From the NCBI GenBank assembly GCA_026989455.1, contig JALSJH010000081.1:1-42908 (forward strand): DNA of 42,908 nt, read 5' to 3'. How positions within the stretch are numbered: position 1 is the stretch's first letter; each line of letters opens with the position of its first letter. The DNA comes from Chromatiales bacterium (lineage in GTDB: Bacteria > Pseudomonadota > Gammaproteobacteria > RBG-16-57-12). The notes beneath the pieces are model-generated. The model searched no databases. It was not told the origin of the DNA and saw nothing but the letters and a program-made list of their open reading frames with translations. Shown here piece by piece: positions 7,732-16,770 of this stretch. The position numbers and the translations under genes were made by a program.

Positions 7732-9207
7732 ATGATGAGCAATGAAACGAGTGATCGCGTGAACACAAATGATGCAGAGCGAGAGCGGTTGGAGCGGGAG
7801 GCGCTGCACATTGATTACAAAGGGCAAATTGAAGCCATCTCAAAGTCTCAGGCGGTTATTGAGTTCAACATGGATGGCACGATTATAAATGCCAATGAAA
7901 ACTTTTTAAGCACCGTAGGCTACTCACTGAATGAGATAAAAGGCAAGCACCACAGCATGTTTGCTGAAGCTGATTATGCATCAAGCAGTGAGTACACACT
8001 GTTCTGGGAAAAGCTCAATCGGGGTGAATACGATTCGGGTGAGTATCGGCGCATCGGTAAGGGCGGTAAAGAGGTGTGGATCCAGGCCTCATACAACCCC
8101 ATTATGGATCTCAACGGAAAGCCCTTTAAAGTGGTGAAATATGCCACCGATATCACCTCCCAAAAAGATGCACTCAACCAGATAGCCAAGCTTATCGAAG
8201 CGGCCAAACACGGTGATTTAGGGCAATGCATTGATGCCGATAAATACAGCGGTTTTGTAAAACATCTGGTGACTGATATTAACTCGCTGATGGATGCGAT
8301 TGCGGTGCCACTGCGTGAGACCTCGCGGGTGATTCAAAAACTGGCCGAAGGGGATTTGAGGGATAACGTCAACGGTGAGTTTGAGGGTGAGTTTGCAGAT
8401 TTAAGTGGTGCGGTTAATACCTGCTTGGGCAATCTTTCACGAATGGTCAAACAGATTCAGGATAGCTCCAACGCCACCAGTCTCTCCTCCGCAGAGATCT
8501 CCAAAGGCAACGAGGACTTGAGCCAGCGCACAGAGCAACAAGCCGCATCACTAGAAGAGACCGCTTCCGCCATGGAAGAGATCACCAGCACCGTCAAACA
8601 GAATGCAGATAATGCCAATGAAGCGAACCAGCTGGGTGCCAACGCCCGCTCTGAAGCGGAAAAAGGCGGCGCTATTGTTGACGATGCGATAACGGCCATG
8701 AGCGAAATCAATGACTCTAGCAGAAAAATTATCGACATCATCAGCGTTATTGATGAGATCGCCTTTCAAACCAACCTATTAGCCTTAAATGCGGCGGTGG
8801 AAGCCGCTCGCGCCGGTGAACAGGGGCGTGGCTTTGCGGTGGTCGCCAGTGAGGTGCGTAACCTGGCTCAACGCAGTGCCGCCGCTGCGAAAGAGATAAA
8901 GAGCCTGATCCATGACAGCGTAGAGAAGGTCGAAGAGGGGTCACGCTTAGTCGATAATTCAGGTGAAACACTCACCGGCATCGTCACCGCTGTGCAGAAG
9001 GTCAGTGACATTATCGGTGACATTTCAGCCGCCTCCCGGGAGCAGGCGGCCGGTATCGAGCAGATTAACAAGGCCATTGCACAAATGGATCACGCCACCC
9101 AACAGAACGCGGCCTTGGTAGAAGAGGTCTCAGCCGCCAGTGAATCGATGAATGAAGAGTCCCGCTCGCTGACTCAATTGATCACATTTTTTAAGGTGAA
9201 CGACTAG
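7732..9207 (+). CDS. soluble PAS-domain methyl-accepting chemotaxis protein
   Basis: 491 aa without transmembrane segments, so probably a cytoplasmic receptor. Domain order: an N-terminal charged helix, a PAS domain (about 35-140; [18 protein letters not shown] and GNGGKEVW-like [16 protein letters not shown]), a HAMP-like helical linker (about 145-235) and a long MCP signalling coiled coil (about 245-491). The signalling tip [20 protein letters not shown] is intact (about residue 344 on), and E/Q-rich methylation helices flank it. The PAS resembles those of Aer-like energy or redox sensors, but no cofactor residue can be assigned with confidence. Two adjacent ATG codons give an ambiguous first residue. 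The stop overlaps the convergent glgP stop in the shared sequence CTAG. Confidence 0.92.
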   Translation: MMSNETSDRVNTNDAERERLEREALHIDYKGQIEAISKSQAVIEFNMDGTIINANENFLSTVGYSLNEIKGKHHSMFAEADYASSSEYTLFWEKLNRGEYDSGEYRRIGKGGKEVWIQASYNPIMDLNGKPFKVVKYATDITSQKDALNQIAKLIEAAKHGDLGQCIDADKYSGFVKHLVTDINSLMDAIAVPLRETSRVIQKLAEGDLRDNVNGEFEGEFADLSGAVNTCLGNLSRMVKQIQDSSNATSLSSAEISKGNEDLSQRTEQQAASLEETASAMEEITSTVKQNADNANEANQLGANARSEAEKGGAIVDDAITAMSEINDSSRKIIDIISVIDEIAFQTNLLALNAAVEAARAGEQGRGFAVVASEVRNLAQRSAAAAKEIKSLIHDSVEKVEEGSRLVDNSGETLTGIVTAVQKVSDIIGDISAASREQAAGIEQINKAIAQMDHATQQNAALVEEVSAASESMNEESRSLTQLITFFKVND

Positions 9208-11738
9208 CCGGTTGATGGTTGATACCAAAGTATCAGGTCAACCTCCAGCGGAATATTCGCCTGGGGGTGTGCCGCAATTATGCGCGGAGTGTAGTCTGAT
9301 ACCGGGCGATCCGCAGCCACCACTCCGGTAAATAGATAAGCATTAAGGGGAACACCTGCAAGTGCTACGCCTCGTGTCATGGAGTGGCACAAAGGTTTAC
9401 CGCCCGCCACCCCATCAGCATAGAGCTGCACACTAACCCCCTCCATTGGCAGTTCGCCAAAATAGACCTGCACTTCGAAGTGATAGAAATTCTCTTCCCG
9501 CCTCGCTTCAACATTACCAAAATGAAGCCCGTGCCAGTGCTGCTTAAGCTGCTGGTGCCACTGCTCCAGCTCCACGGCAAGCTCATGATCAGCGCTACGC
9601 TGTCGGTAGGCTTTTGCCAATGGCAGGTAATACTCTTCGGTATACTCCCTCATCATACGGTTGGAGGAGAATTGCGAGGTCAGGCTACCCATGCTTTCCC
9701 GCATCCGCCTCACCCACTCCACCGGCAGCCCCCGCTCATTACGGCGATAGAAACAGGGTATCACCTCATCTTCCAGCAGATGGTAGAGCTGCTGCGCCTC
9801 TTCTGCATCCCACGCCGCAATATCTGCATGCTCCTCCCCATCCCCCAGCGCCCACCCCAGCTCGGGCGCATACGCTTCAGCCCACCAACCATCCAGTTCA
9901 GAGAGGTTAAGCCCCCCATTGACCAACACCTTCATACCACTGGTACCGCTGGCTTCCCAAGGGCGACGTGGGGTATTGATCCAGAGATCCACCCCCTGAA
10001 CCAGTTGTGCCGCAACCCCCAGATCGTAATCCTCAACAAACACCACCCGCTGGTGTATGCCGTTGCTCTCGATAAAGTGCTGCCATTGACACAATAGCTG
10101 TTTGCCCACCGCATCTTTTGGGTGAGCCTTTCCGGCAATAACCAGCTGTACCGGACGATCCTGGTTAGTCAATAGACGTATCAGCCGTTGAGTATCATGC
10201 AGTAACAGGTTGGGGCGTTTATATTCGGCAAAGCGCCGAGCAAAACCCAAGGTCAATGCATAGGGATCAAGGGTTTCACGACATGCAGTGACCCGCTCTC
10301 GATTATCGCCGCGCCCACGGTGTTGACGCTCCAGCCGTTGGCGCAGGAAGGTGATCAACCGCTGCCGCCCCTCACTGCGAAAGCGCCATAACTTCTCATC
10401 TGACAGCTGGCGAAGCTCTTCACCAACAGACTCGAGGGTGCCGCGCCAACGGGACTTACCACAGCTTTCAGTCCACAAGGCATCTGCGGTGGCCGAATCC
10501 CAGCTGGGCACATGGATACCATTGGTCACATAACCCACCGGCACCTCATCTTTGGGCCAGCGGGGAAATAGCGGCTGGAAAATTTGACGGCTAACTTCAC
10601 TGTGCAGATGGCTGACACCGTTAACCGCACCTGCTCCGCGCATCGCCAGATAGGCCATATTAAAAGGCTCACGACTATCCGCAGCATTCAGCCGCCCCAA
10701 CGCCAGCAACTCTTCTAGGCTCACACCACACACCCGGGCAAACTCACGAAAATAGCGAGAGAATAATTCCGGTGAGAAACGGTCAAAACCGGCGGCTACC
10801 GGTGTATGAGTGGTGAAGAGATTACCCGCCCGCGTAGCGCGCAATGCCAGATGAAAAGGGTGTTTATGCTGGCGCATAAAGTGGTGAGTTCGCTCTAAAA
10901 TAGCAAACCCGGCATGCCCCTCGTTAAGATGACAAACCGGACAATCAATCCCCAACATCTCCAGCAATCGCCAGCCACCGATGCCGAGCACCATCTCCTG
11001 TTGCAGCCGCATCTCCTCACCGCCGCCATAAAGCTCGCTGGTGATGGCGCGATCACCTGGGTCATTAAGCGGGTCATTGCTATCGAGCAGTAACAAAGTC
11101 CGCCGCCCTACCTGGCCACGCCAGGTACGCAGATGTAAACGGCGACCCGGCAACTCCAGTGTCACTCGCATCCACTCACCCTGGTCATTCCGCAGCGGCA
11201 CTACCGGCAACATGGTTGGATCGTTGTAAGGATAAAACTCGATCTGCTCACCCTGCGGAGTGATTGCCTGACGAAAATAGCCCTGTTGATAGAGCAGCCC
11301 AACACCGATCAAAGGGACATTCAGATCACACGCTGTCTTGATGTAATCCCCCGCCAACACTCCCAGACCACCTGAGTAGATCGGCAGTGATTCACAGATT
11401 CCAAACTCCATGCTGAAATAGGCAATATGCCCCGAAAATTCACCATCAATCGCCTCAGAAAACCACGATTTTTCTTCAATATGCGCCCGCCTTGCATCGA
11501 GTTGCTGCTGTAGTTTCTCAAGAAACTCAACATCCTTCGCCAGAGTCATCATGCGCTGCTCTGAGACAGTATCAAGAATCAACCAGGGGTTAGCTGTCGC
11601 TGCCCATAACTCAGGAGCCACCTGATGCCACAAAGCATCGGCTCCGTGGTTCCAGCTCCAGCGAAGGTCTAGCGCCAAGGTCGCCAAACCTTGTAGTGGC
11701 TCAGGTAGCGCACGGGGAAGATAGTGGTTTGTTTGCAT
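9204..11738 (-). CDS. glgP: alpha-glucan (glycogen/maltodextrin) phosphorylase, GT35
   Basis: 844 aa of the TIGR02094-type alpha-glucan phosphorylases. The N-terminal DUF3417-like segment (about 1-100; [19 protein letters not shown]) precedes the phosphorylase body. The hallmark PLP-lysine motif [17 protein letters not shown] is followed by DGWWAEAY. It releases glucose-1-phosphate from the non-reducing end of alpha-1,4-glucan using phosphate and PLP. The start follows GAGAGGG, which lies in the 10-bp gap after the APC permease, so the two form an operon. No glgA, glgB or glgC is nearby. The stop overlaps that of the chemoreceptor on the opposite strand. Confidence 0.93.
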   Translation of the reverse strand: MQTNHYLPRALPEPLQGLATLALDLRWSWNHGADALWHQVAPELWAATANPWLILDTVSEQRMMTLAKDVEFLEKLQQQLDARRAHIEEKSWFSEAIDGEFSGHIAYFSMEFGICESLPIYSGGLGVLAGDYIKTACDLNVPLIGVGLLYQQGYFRQAITPQGEQIEFYPYNDPTMLPVVPLRNDQGEWMRVTLELPGRRLHLRTWRGQVGRRTLLLLDSNDPLNDPGDRAITSELYGGGEEMRLQQEMVLGIGGWRLLEMLGIDCPVCHLNEGHAGFAILERTHHFMRQHKHPFHLALRATRAGNLFTTHTPVAAGFDRFSPELFSRYFREFARVCGVSLEELLALGRLNAADSREPFNMAYLAMRGAGAVNGVSHLHSEVSRQIFQPLFPRWPKDEVPVGYVTNGIHVPSWDSATADALWTESCGKSRWRGTLESVGEELRQLSDEKLWRFRSEGRQRLITFLRQRLERQHRGRGDNRERVTACRETLDPYALTLGFARRFAEYKRPNLLLHDTQRLIRLLTNQDRPVQLVIAGKAHPKDAVGKQLLCQWQHFIESNGIHQRVVFVEDYDLGVAAQLVQGVDLWINTPRRPWEASGTSGMKVLVNGGLNLSELDGWWAEAYAPELGWALGDGEEHADIAAWDAEEAQQLYHLLEDEVIPCFYRRNERGLPVEWVRRMRESMGSLTSQFSSNRMMREYTEEYYLPLAKAYRQRSADHELAVELEQWHQQLKQHWHGLHFGNVEARREENFYHFEVQVYFGELPMEGVSVQLYADGVAGGKPLCHSMTRGVALAGVPLNAYLFTGVVAADRPVSDYTPRIIAAHPQANIPLEVDLILWYQPSTG

Positions 11739-11748
11739 CTTTACCCTC

Positions 11749-13056
11749 TCAGACGGTTTTTTTATGGCGAAATAAATTCCGCTGACTAAATAGTAACTCC
11801 GCCATAATCACTACCGTGTAGATCACAGCCAACTTAATCAGGATAGCCGCATCGTTCTGCCACAAGTAGAGCAGCAGTGCCAACAGCGAAGCGATGGAGA
11901 GCAGAAAGCCGCAGAGTGTTACAGAGAGACGAATGCCGATCTGTTTTCGTAAACGCAAAGCGGAGAGGTTTATAGCGGCAAAAACCAATAAAAAGGTTGC
12001 ACTGGCAAAAGAGGAGATCAGGGTTAAATCACTGGTATTCACAAACACCAGTGTCACCATAGTAATCACCAGCAGACTGACCCAAGGAATATTATTTTGC
12101 TGACGACGAAAACCGAATACCGCAGGCAGTGCCTTATCTTTAGCCATCACACTGCCAAGGCGTGCGGAGCCAAACAGCGTGGCATTAATCGCCGAAGCGG
12201 TGGAGAAGAGTGCCGCCAGCCCAATCAGTAAAAAACCCGCCTCACCCAGAAACGGTTTGGCCGCCACCGCCAGCGCATACTCCTCATAGCGCGCCACCTC
12301 TTCGGGTAACAAGTTCCCCACCGCAACCAGCGAGACGGTGACATAAATAAACATTGCGATACCAATAGACCACATAATCGCCCGAGTCAGGTTGCGCTCT
12401 GGATCCTCCATCTCATTTACTGCGTTAGGTATTAACTCGAAACCTTCATAGGCAACAAACACCAAGGCGGCTGCCATGAGCACACCCAGCTCACCTTGAT
12501 TAAACACCGGCAACAGATGATCCGCCTCAACATAAAACAGGCCGATCACCGCAAACAGCAGTAAAATTAACACCTTGGCGGTAACAATCAGTAACTCCGC
12601 ATTACCCGCCTCGCGCACGCCATAGAGATTAATACTGAGAAAGAGTAGTAACACAAACGACTGCAGCAGGTGCTGCATAACAGGGTTGCCATCACTACCC
12701 AACATCGCCGCACCATAGACACCAAAGGTAAACGCATAAAGCGCCAGCGTTCCGATATAACCGGCTAGTAATAGCCAGCCACCAATACCCGCCACATAGC
12801 GCGCTTTAAAGGCTTTTTCCAGATAGGTAAAACTGCCACCATCCGATCGATACATCAATCCCAACCGGGCATAGGAGTAACCGGTTAACAGCGCGATCAC
12901 CCCACCCAGCGCAAAGGCGATGGGTGCCGCGTGACCCGCCTGGGCAATGGCAAGACCCAACACTGCAAAGATACCACCGCCCACCATGCCACCGACACCC
13001 ATGGCGATCATCTGTTTAAGATCAAGCTTGGCGGGTAACTTATGGGGCATGGTCAT
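11749..13056 (-). CDS. APC superfamily amino-acid/polyamine permease
   Basis: About 435 aa with roughly 12 hydrophobic segments. The first is typical for APC transporters: MIAMGVGGMVGGGIFAVLGL, where the unwound GGGIF glycine stretch contributes to substrate binding. NAVNEMEDPERNLTRAI is the conserved cytoplasmic loop. Substrate cannot be deduced. The ORF track starts at a TTG inside repeat A2. ATG at 13056 (or 13050) is more likely. The ATG at 13056 directly abuts the end of repeat A2, so the leader is entirely repeat-derived and lacks a good Shine-Dalgarno. Co-transcribed with glgP (10-bp gap), an unusual pairing that may only be positional. Confidence 0.85.
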   Translation of the reverse strand: MTMPHKLPAKLDLKQMIAMGVGGMVGGGIFAVLGLAIAQAGHAAPIAFALGGVIALLTGYSYARLGLMYRSDGGSFTYLEKAFKARYVAGIGGWLLLAGYIGTLALYAFTFGVYGAAMLGSDGNPVMQHLLQSFVLLLFLSINLYGVREAGNAELLIVTAKVLILLLFAVIGLFYVEADHLLPVFNQGELGVLMAAALVFVAYEGFELIPNAVNEMEDPERNLTRAIMWSIGIAMFIYVTVSLVAVGNLLPEEVARYEEYALAVAAKPFLGEAGFLLIGLAALFSTASAINATLFGSARLGSVMAKDKALPAVFGFRRQQNNIPWVSLLVITMVTLVFVNTSDLTLISSFASATFLLVFAAINLSALRLRKQIGIRLSVTLCGFLLSIASLLALLLYLWQNDAAILIKLAVIYTVVIMAELLFSQRNLFRHKKTV

Positions 13057-13220
13057 TAAGGAGTCTCTGATCAAATCATGAATATTTTACGCTGGCTGGA
13101 ATCGCCCTCATTTATCCCGAAAATTGCACCAATAGAGTGACTATTACTGCGCATTTCGAAACAAATGAGAACAATTCCCTCTCAGCCTAAATTCATCCAA
13201 ACTTAATCGGAGACTCCTCA
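13057..13220. repeat. fold-back repeat family A, copy A2 (complete)
   Basis: About 164 bp with clear terminal inverted repeats: TAAGGAGTCTCTGATCAA at the left and TTAATCGGAGACTCCTCA at the right. The interior matches A1, A3 and A5. Its left end touches the start codon of the minus-strand permease gene. Confidence 0.9.
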
Positions 13221-13267
13221 AGGAGTCTCTGATCAAGTCATGAATACTTTACGCTGGCTGGAATCGT
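13220..13267. repeat. fold-back repeat family A, partial copy A2' (left end only)
   Basis: AAGGAGTCTCTGATCAAGTC...GCTGGCTGGAATCG repeats the first 47 bp of A2 in direct orientation, immediately after A2's right terminus. It is a truncated tandem copy. Confidence 0.85.
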
Positions 13268-13288
13268 GCTTATATGGATTCACAACCC

Positions 13289-13804
13289 TCAGCTAAGGTG
13301 AATCGCCACATCGGTCGACTCACTGGCCGACAACACCTCATAGGCCCGCTCCACCTCTTGCAGGCTACCGTGAACAACCACTAGGTACTGCTCAATATTA
13401 AGCGCGGTTTCGTAACGGATAATACTCTCCTTTGGAATGCCAATACTATAAAGTGCGGCCCCCAAGGCACTGAGACCACCCACAACCACAGCACTCTCCA
13501 GAGTCGCCACCAATACAGCAACCAGCGGCCCCGCCATCAACACCGGCCCTACACCCGGTATCCAAAACAGACCGGCACCAAATAACAGCCCCCAGACACC
13601 GCCCCAAAAAGCACCCTTTTTTGCCCACAACTTGACCCGTTTACCGGTGCTGTAGAAACCAATGGGATGCTCTTCGTGATCGTCCCCTTTACCAATAAGA
13701 GAGATTTTCTTAATATCGAATTCAGCCTGTTGCAACATCCGCACCGCCGCCTCCGCCTCTGTCTGCGAGAGGTATAACGCGACACAGCTATTTTGATCCA
13801 CCAT
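13289..13804 (-). CDS. DUF1269-like (general-stress 17M-type) membrane-associated protein
   Basis: 171 aa. Residues 1-60 look like an alpha/beta ACT-like fold (VALYLSQTEAEAAVRMLQQA). A glycine-rich hydrophobic section (about 62-120: GAFWGGVWGLLFGAGLFWIPGVGPVLMAGPL and ESAVVVGGLSALGAALYSIGIP) follows, then a C-terminal alpha/beta part (YLVVVHGSLQEVERAYEVL). This layout is that of proteins annotated as DUF1269 or general stress protein 17M domain; biochemical function is unknown. A G-rich Shine-Dalgarno precedes the ATG. Repeats A2/A2' lie between it and the permease gene downstream, and no terminator was seen. Confidence 0.7.
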   Translation of the reverse strand: MVDQNSCVALYLSQTEAEAAVRMLQQAEFDIKKISLIGKGDDHEEHPIGFYSTGKRVKLWAKKGAFWGGVWGLLFGAGLFWIPGVGPVLMAGPLVAVLVATLESAVVVGGLSALGAALYSIGIPKESIIRYETALNIEQYLVVVHGSLQEVERAYEVLSASESTDVAIHLS

Positions 13805-13914
13805 TTCACCCCCCCCGCTCTTACTCTGACCCCACCTGAATGATCATGCACCGTCAAGGGAGTGAATTCTGCTACCAGGGTTACACAGGGAGGGGGGCGG
13901 CCATTAAGCGCTTT

Positions 13915-13983
13915 CATCGCCATCTAAAGATGGCTCCCACAATAGGAGGCACCCGTAGGAGCCAGCTTCAGCTGGCGATCAGG
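13915..13983. repeat. REP doublet (REPIN/BIME-like)
   Basis: Two inverted REP units: ATCGCCATCTAAAGATGGCT (first, minus orientation) and AGGAGCCAGCTTCAGCTGGCGAT (second, plus orientation), separated by about 15 bp. Each contains its own small palindrome (CCATCT-AAAGATGG and CCAGCT-AGCTGG type) next to a GGAGCC head. This is the arrangement of REPINs mobilised by RAYT (TnpA-REP) enzymes; no RAYT gene is in the window. Confidence 0.72.
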
Positions 13984-14040
13984 CCTCATAGATACAGGTG
14001 ACTCAGGTCATGGCTCGTGAAAGAGAGAGGGGTTTAGACT

Positions 14041-14784
14041 TTATTGCAACATCGATGTTTTAGCCAGAGGTGAAGCTAACTGCTGCTCTGCTCGCTGTGC
14101 CAGTGCATTAAGCTTCTCTACCGCCAGATAGCCCCGATGGGCATCGACAATGCCCTCCTGCTTCCAGTGCTGCAATTGCCGATTCACAACCACACGCACA
14201 CTGCCGATCATCTCGGCCAGCGACTCATTGGAGAGGTCGTTTATCAAGCGCGGCTCGGCATGCGCCGACTCGGCATCATCCATGTGACGCAATATCAACC
14301 GCGCCAGACGGGTCTCGGTATCGTGCAGCGCCAGATCCTCAGCCAGGTTTGCCAGCACGCACATCTGCTGTCCGATATAGGGCAACAGTGCGCGGTTAAA
14401 TGCGGGGTGGGCGGCGATCCACTCCCGGGTCTCCTCCATGGGTATACTCAACAGCGCAACATCATCTAAGGTTTCGAGCATCAAGTCATGGGGCTGGCCA
14501 TCCAACAAACTGAAAAGACAAAAGCCATCGCCGGGGCCGTGCAAAAAGAGGGTGATCATACGACCGCTGTGGGGGTTACTGCGGCTGAGCCTCACCCGGC
14601 CCGAGAGCAGTATGTGAAAACGCTGCCACGTCTCCTCCAGCGGCAGTAAGCGCCGCTGCTTCCAAGTCTCACGACGACAACGACTCAGGATATCCACCAG
14701 CGTCTCCCGGTCAAGCTCACCAAACAGTGTTGATTCCTGAAGGCACTTCAGGCTATCGGCGTAAAAAGGGGATTCAGGTGTCAT
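14041..14784 (-). CDS. Crp/Fnr family transcriptional regulator
   Basis: 247 aa. An N-terminal cyclic-nucleotide-binding-like beta barrel (about 20-135; FHILLSGRVRLSRSNPHSGR, GDGFCLFSLLDGQPH) is joined by a dimerisation helix to a winged helix-turn-helix (about 165-225; LIGSVRVV-like AEMIGSVRVVVNRQLQHWKQEG is the recognition region). There is no Fnr-type cluster of four cysteines and no obvious CRP cAMP pocket, so the effector is unknown. A GGAGG Shine-Dalgarno precedes the ATG. A palindrome TGACTC-TTTT-GAGTCA lies just upstream, consistent with autoregulation or with control of the divergent His-rich and HupE-like genes. That link is an inference from position. Confidence 0.88.
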   Translation of the reverse strand: MTPESPFYADSLKCLQESTLFGELDRETLVDILSRCRRETWKQRRLLPLEETWQRFHILLSGRVRLSRSNPHSGRMITLFLHGPGDGFCLFSLLDGQPHDLMLETLDDVALLSIPMEETREWIAAHPAFNRALLPYIGQQMCVLANLAEDLALHDTETRLARLILRHMDDAESAHAEPRLINDLSNESLAEMIGSVRVVVNRQLQHWKQEGIVDAHRGYLAVEKLNALAQRAEQQLASPLAKTSMLQ

Positions 14785-14798
14785 ATTATTTCCTCCAA

Positions 14799-14814
14799 TG
14801 ACTCTTTTGAGTCA
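14799..14814. promoter_or_regulatory. candidate Crp/Fnr-family operator
   Basis: TGACTC-TTTT-GAGTCA is a perfect 6-bp inverted repeat with a 4-bp spacer. It lies in the 129-bp divergent intergenic region, only 15 bp from the regulator's start codon. Crp/Fnr sites usually have this half-site spacing, but the half-site is not the canonical TGTGA or TTGAT. Confidence 0.45.
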
Positions 14815-14913
14815 GACAGAAACAATAGTTCAAAAGAGGCCACAAATCGAGTGTTGGCGATATTATGCGAAATGGATGAAATATCCGGACTAACGATATA
14901 GACTACGGCGAAT

Positions 14914-15345
14914 ATGAACACTTTTCGTCAAACAGATAGATGGATATTGATCGCGTGGGCGCTGCTGCTCTCACTGGCACTGCTGTGCGTGCAGGGTAGT
15001 CAGCTTCATATTCACCATCTGGAACACGACCATGGCAGCCACCACAGCCACGCCATTGATGAGGTAGCCGATCACCTCCATTTGAGCAAAGCGCACCTTA
15101 TTCACGACACCTCCCACAACGACCATCATAATAGTCTCCTCTCCAACATTGAGATCAACCCTGATGAGTCGCTGAAAAAGACCCATCACACTACCCCGGC
15201 AATTGCCCTCTTTGTTCTCTTTTTCAGCTGGCTACTATTAGCCCCTTCGCAACGGCCCCTTCGACACCGCAACGAGATAAAGCGCGTCCTTTATAGCCGC
15301 TACACCCTCTCGCCGCCTTTGCGAGCACCTCCTCCAGTCTCCTAG
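14914..15345 (+). CDS. His-rich membrane protein, probable metal binding
   Basis: 143 aa. One hydrophobic segment at residues about 10-28 (ILIAWALLLSLALLCVQ) and another at about 98-113 (IALFVLFFSWLLLA) enclose a periplasmic loop of about 70 residues packed with histidines: LHIHHLEHDHGSHHSH, HLHLSKAHLIHD, HNDHHN. The tail ends SPPLRAPPPVS, a Pro-rich end reminiscent of small CzcI/DUF2946-type proteins found beside heavy-metal exporters; this resemblance is from memory and not proven. The His loop suggests binding of Zn, Ni, Co or Cu. It is divergent from the Crp/Fnr regulator and upstream of the HupE-like gene, with repeat A3 in between. Confidence 0.65.
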   Translation: MNTFRQTDRWILIAWALLLSLALLCVQGSQLHIHHLEHDHGSHHSHAIDEVADHLHLSKAHLIHDTSHNDHHNSLLSNIEINPDESLKKTHHTTPAIALFVLFFSWLLLAPSQRPLRHRNEIKRVLYSRYTLSPPLRAPPPVS

Positions 15346-15405
15346 CCCACAACCCTTTTTAAAAATTTACTGAAGCGTACCACGCCGATTTCATCTGCCA
15401 TCTCT

Positions 15406-15570
15406 TAGGGAATCTCAGATTAAGTCTGGATGAATTTAGGCTGAGAGGAAGTTGTTCTCATTTGTTCCGAAATGCGCAGTAATAGTCGCTCTATTGGTGC
15501 AATTTTCGGGATAAATGAGGGCGATTTCAGCCAGCATAAAACATTCATGACTTGATCAGAGCTTCCTTTA
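15406..15570. repeat. fold-back repeat family A, copy A3 (inverted)
   Basis: 165 bp in the opposite orientation to A1, A2 and A5, from TAGGGAATCTCAGATTAAG to CTTGATCAGAGCTTCCTTTA. The central arms CTCATTTGTTCCGAAATGCGCA and the downstream complement GCAATTTTCGGGATAAATGAG pair around a short loop near TCGCT. It fills most of the gap between the His-rich and HupE-like genes. Confidence 0.9.
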
Positions 15571-15625
15571 GCTATGAAACTGCCCGGTTGAGTGCGCATT
15601 ACGTTGTGAAATCAGGAAACAGACC

Positions 15626-16747
15626 ATGTTATTAAAAGCAAAAATTACTTTTTTTCTAACCAGTATACTGGTGCTTATTCTCTTACCCCAGCTCGGCTAC
15701 AGCCACGGCATGTCAGATGCAGAAAAACAGCTCATCATCGACGGAGGCAACCTGCACTACATCTGGATAGGTGCCACCCACATGCTGTCAGGCTACGACC
15801 ATTTGCTGTTTGTTTTTGGTATTATCTTTTTTCTAACACGCTTCAAAGATATCGTTAAATACATCACTGCATTCACACTTGGCCACAGCGTCACACTGAT
15901 CTTTGCCACCTTTAACGCCATTCAGATCAACTACTTCTTGATTGATGCCATCATCGCCCTGAGCGTCTGTTACATCGCGTTTGTTAACTTGGGGGGATTC
16001 AAAAAACAGCTGAATATCAACCCGCCAAACATGTTGATGATGATCACCGGGTTTGGCCTGATTCATGGGCTAGGTTTATCGACACGACTACAACAGTTAC
16101 CACTGAGTGAAGATCACCTGTTAATGAACATCATCTCCTTCAACCTTGGCATCGAAATAGGACAAATTGCGGCACTGACAGTGATGTTAATCATTATTTC
16201 CGCCTTTCGTAAAAGTCACGCTTTTGTGACCTTTAGCCGCATAACCAATGTGTTTCTTATTTTGGCGGGAGGCTACCTGTTCCTGATGCAGATGCATGGC
16301 TATGCCCACACCAGCCACCCAGAGGAGTTCATGATCGAGCAGCCAACCCACAGCAGTGAAATTACTGACATAACAACCCAAACAGAGTGGAGAGACTCAA
16401 TCACTCTTACTCTTCCTGCCAGAGGCGACAAGGAGTACAAATTACAGCTGGAAAAGGGTGCAACACTTGAATACCGATGGGAAACCGATGGTGCGGCACT
16501 CTTTTTTGATTTTCACGGAGAGCCTGAAGATGATGACAGTGGTTTTTTCAAAAGCTATAAAAAGGGCACCGAAAGCCTATCCAGTAGCTCATTAACCACA
16601 CCGTTCACAGGCACACACGGCTGGTATTGGAAAAACAACACCCCATCCCCGGTCACCCTTACCCTAAAAACCAAGGGCGAATATCAACGCCTTGGTTTAG
16701 ATAGATCACTGGATCAATTTGAAGCGGAGATGGGTGATAATCTGTGA
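15626..16747 (+). CDS. HupE/UreJ-like metal permease fused to a heavy-metal 'anchor'-type C-terminal domain
   Basis: 373 aa. After a signal peptide ending near YSHG, residues about 30-235 form a HupE/UreJ-type membrane domain with the characteristic HMLSGYDHLLFV (HxxxGxDH) motif, FTLGHSVTL and GFGLIHGLG. HupE and UreJ proteins move Ni or Co ions. Residues about 250-373 are a soluble beta-rich region (RGDKEYKLQLEKGATLEYRW, FDFHGEP, GTHGWYWKN, LKTKGEY). I recognise this from small 'transmembrane anchor' proteins encoded beside CzcCBA-type heavy-metal efflux systems. The fusion and the preceding His-rich gene suggest uptake or sensing of a transition metal. The start has AGGAAACAGACC in front of ATG. 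It may form one transcription unit with the His-rich gene, interrupted by repeat A3. Confidence 0.78.
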   Translation: MLLKAKITFFLTSILVLILLPQLGYSHGMSDAEKQLIIDGGNLHYIWIGATHMLSGYDHLLFVFGIIFFLTRFKDIVKYITAFTLGHSVTLIFATFNAIQINYFLIDAIIALSVCYIAFVNLGGFKKQLNINPPNMLMMITGFGLIHGLGLSTRLQQLPLSEDHLLMNIISFNLGIEIGQIAALTVMLIIISAFRKSHAFVTFSRITNVFLILAGGYLFLMQMHGYAHTSHPEEFMIEQPTHSSEITDITTQTEWRDSITLTLPARGDKEYKLQLEKGATLEYRWETDGAALFFDFHGEPEDDDSGFFKSYKKGTESLSSSSLTTPFTGTHGWYWKNNTPSPVTLTLKTKGEYQRLGLDRSLDQFEAEMGDNL

Positions 16748-16770
16748 CATAGATTCCAATACAATCGCTG

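Noticed and set aside
9384-10097. 237-aa plus-strand ORF opposite glgP
   Set aside because: It is fully antisense to a clearly coding phosphorylase gene, has no Shine-Dalgarno, and shows His/Pro/Leu-rich composition typical of shadow frames.
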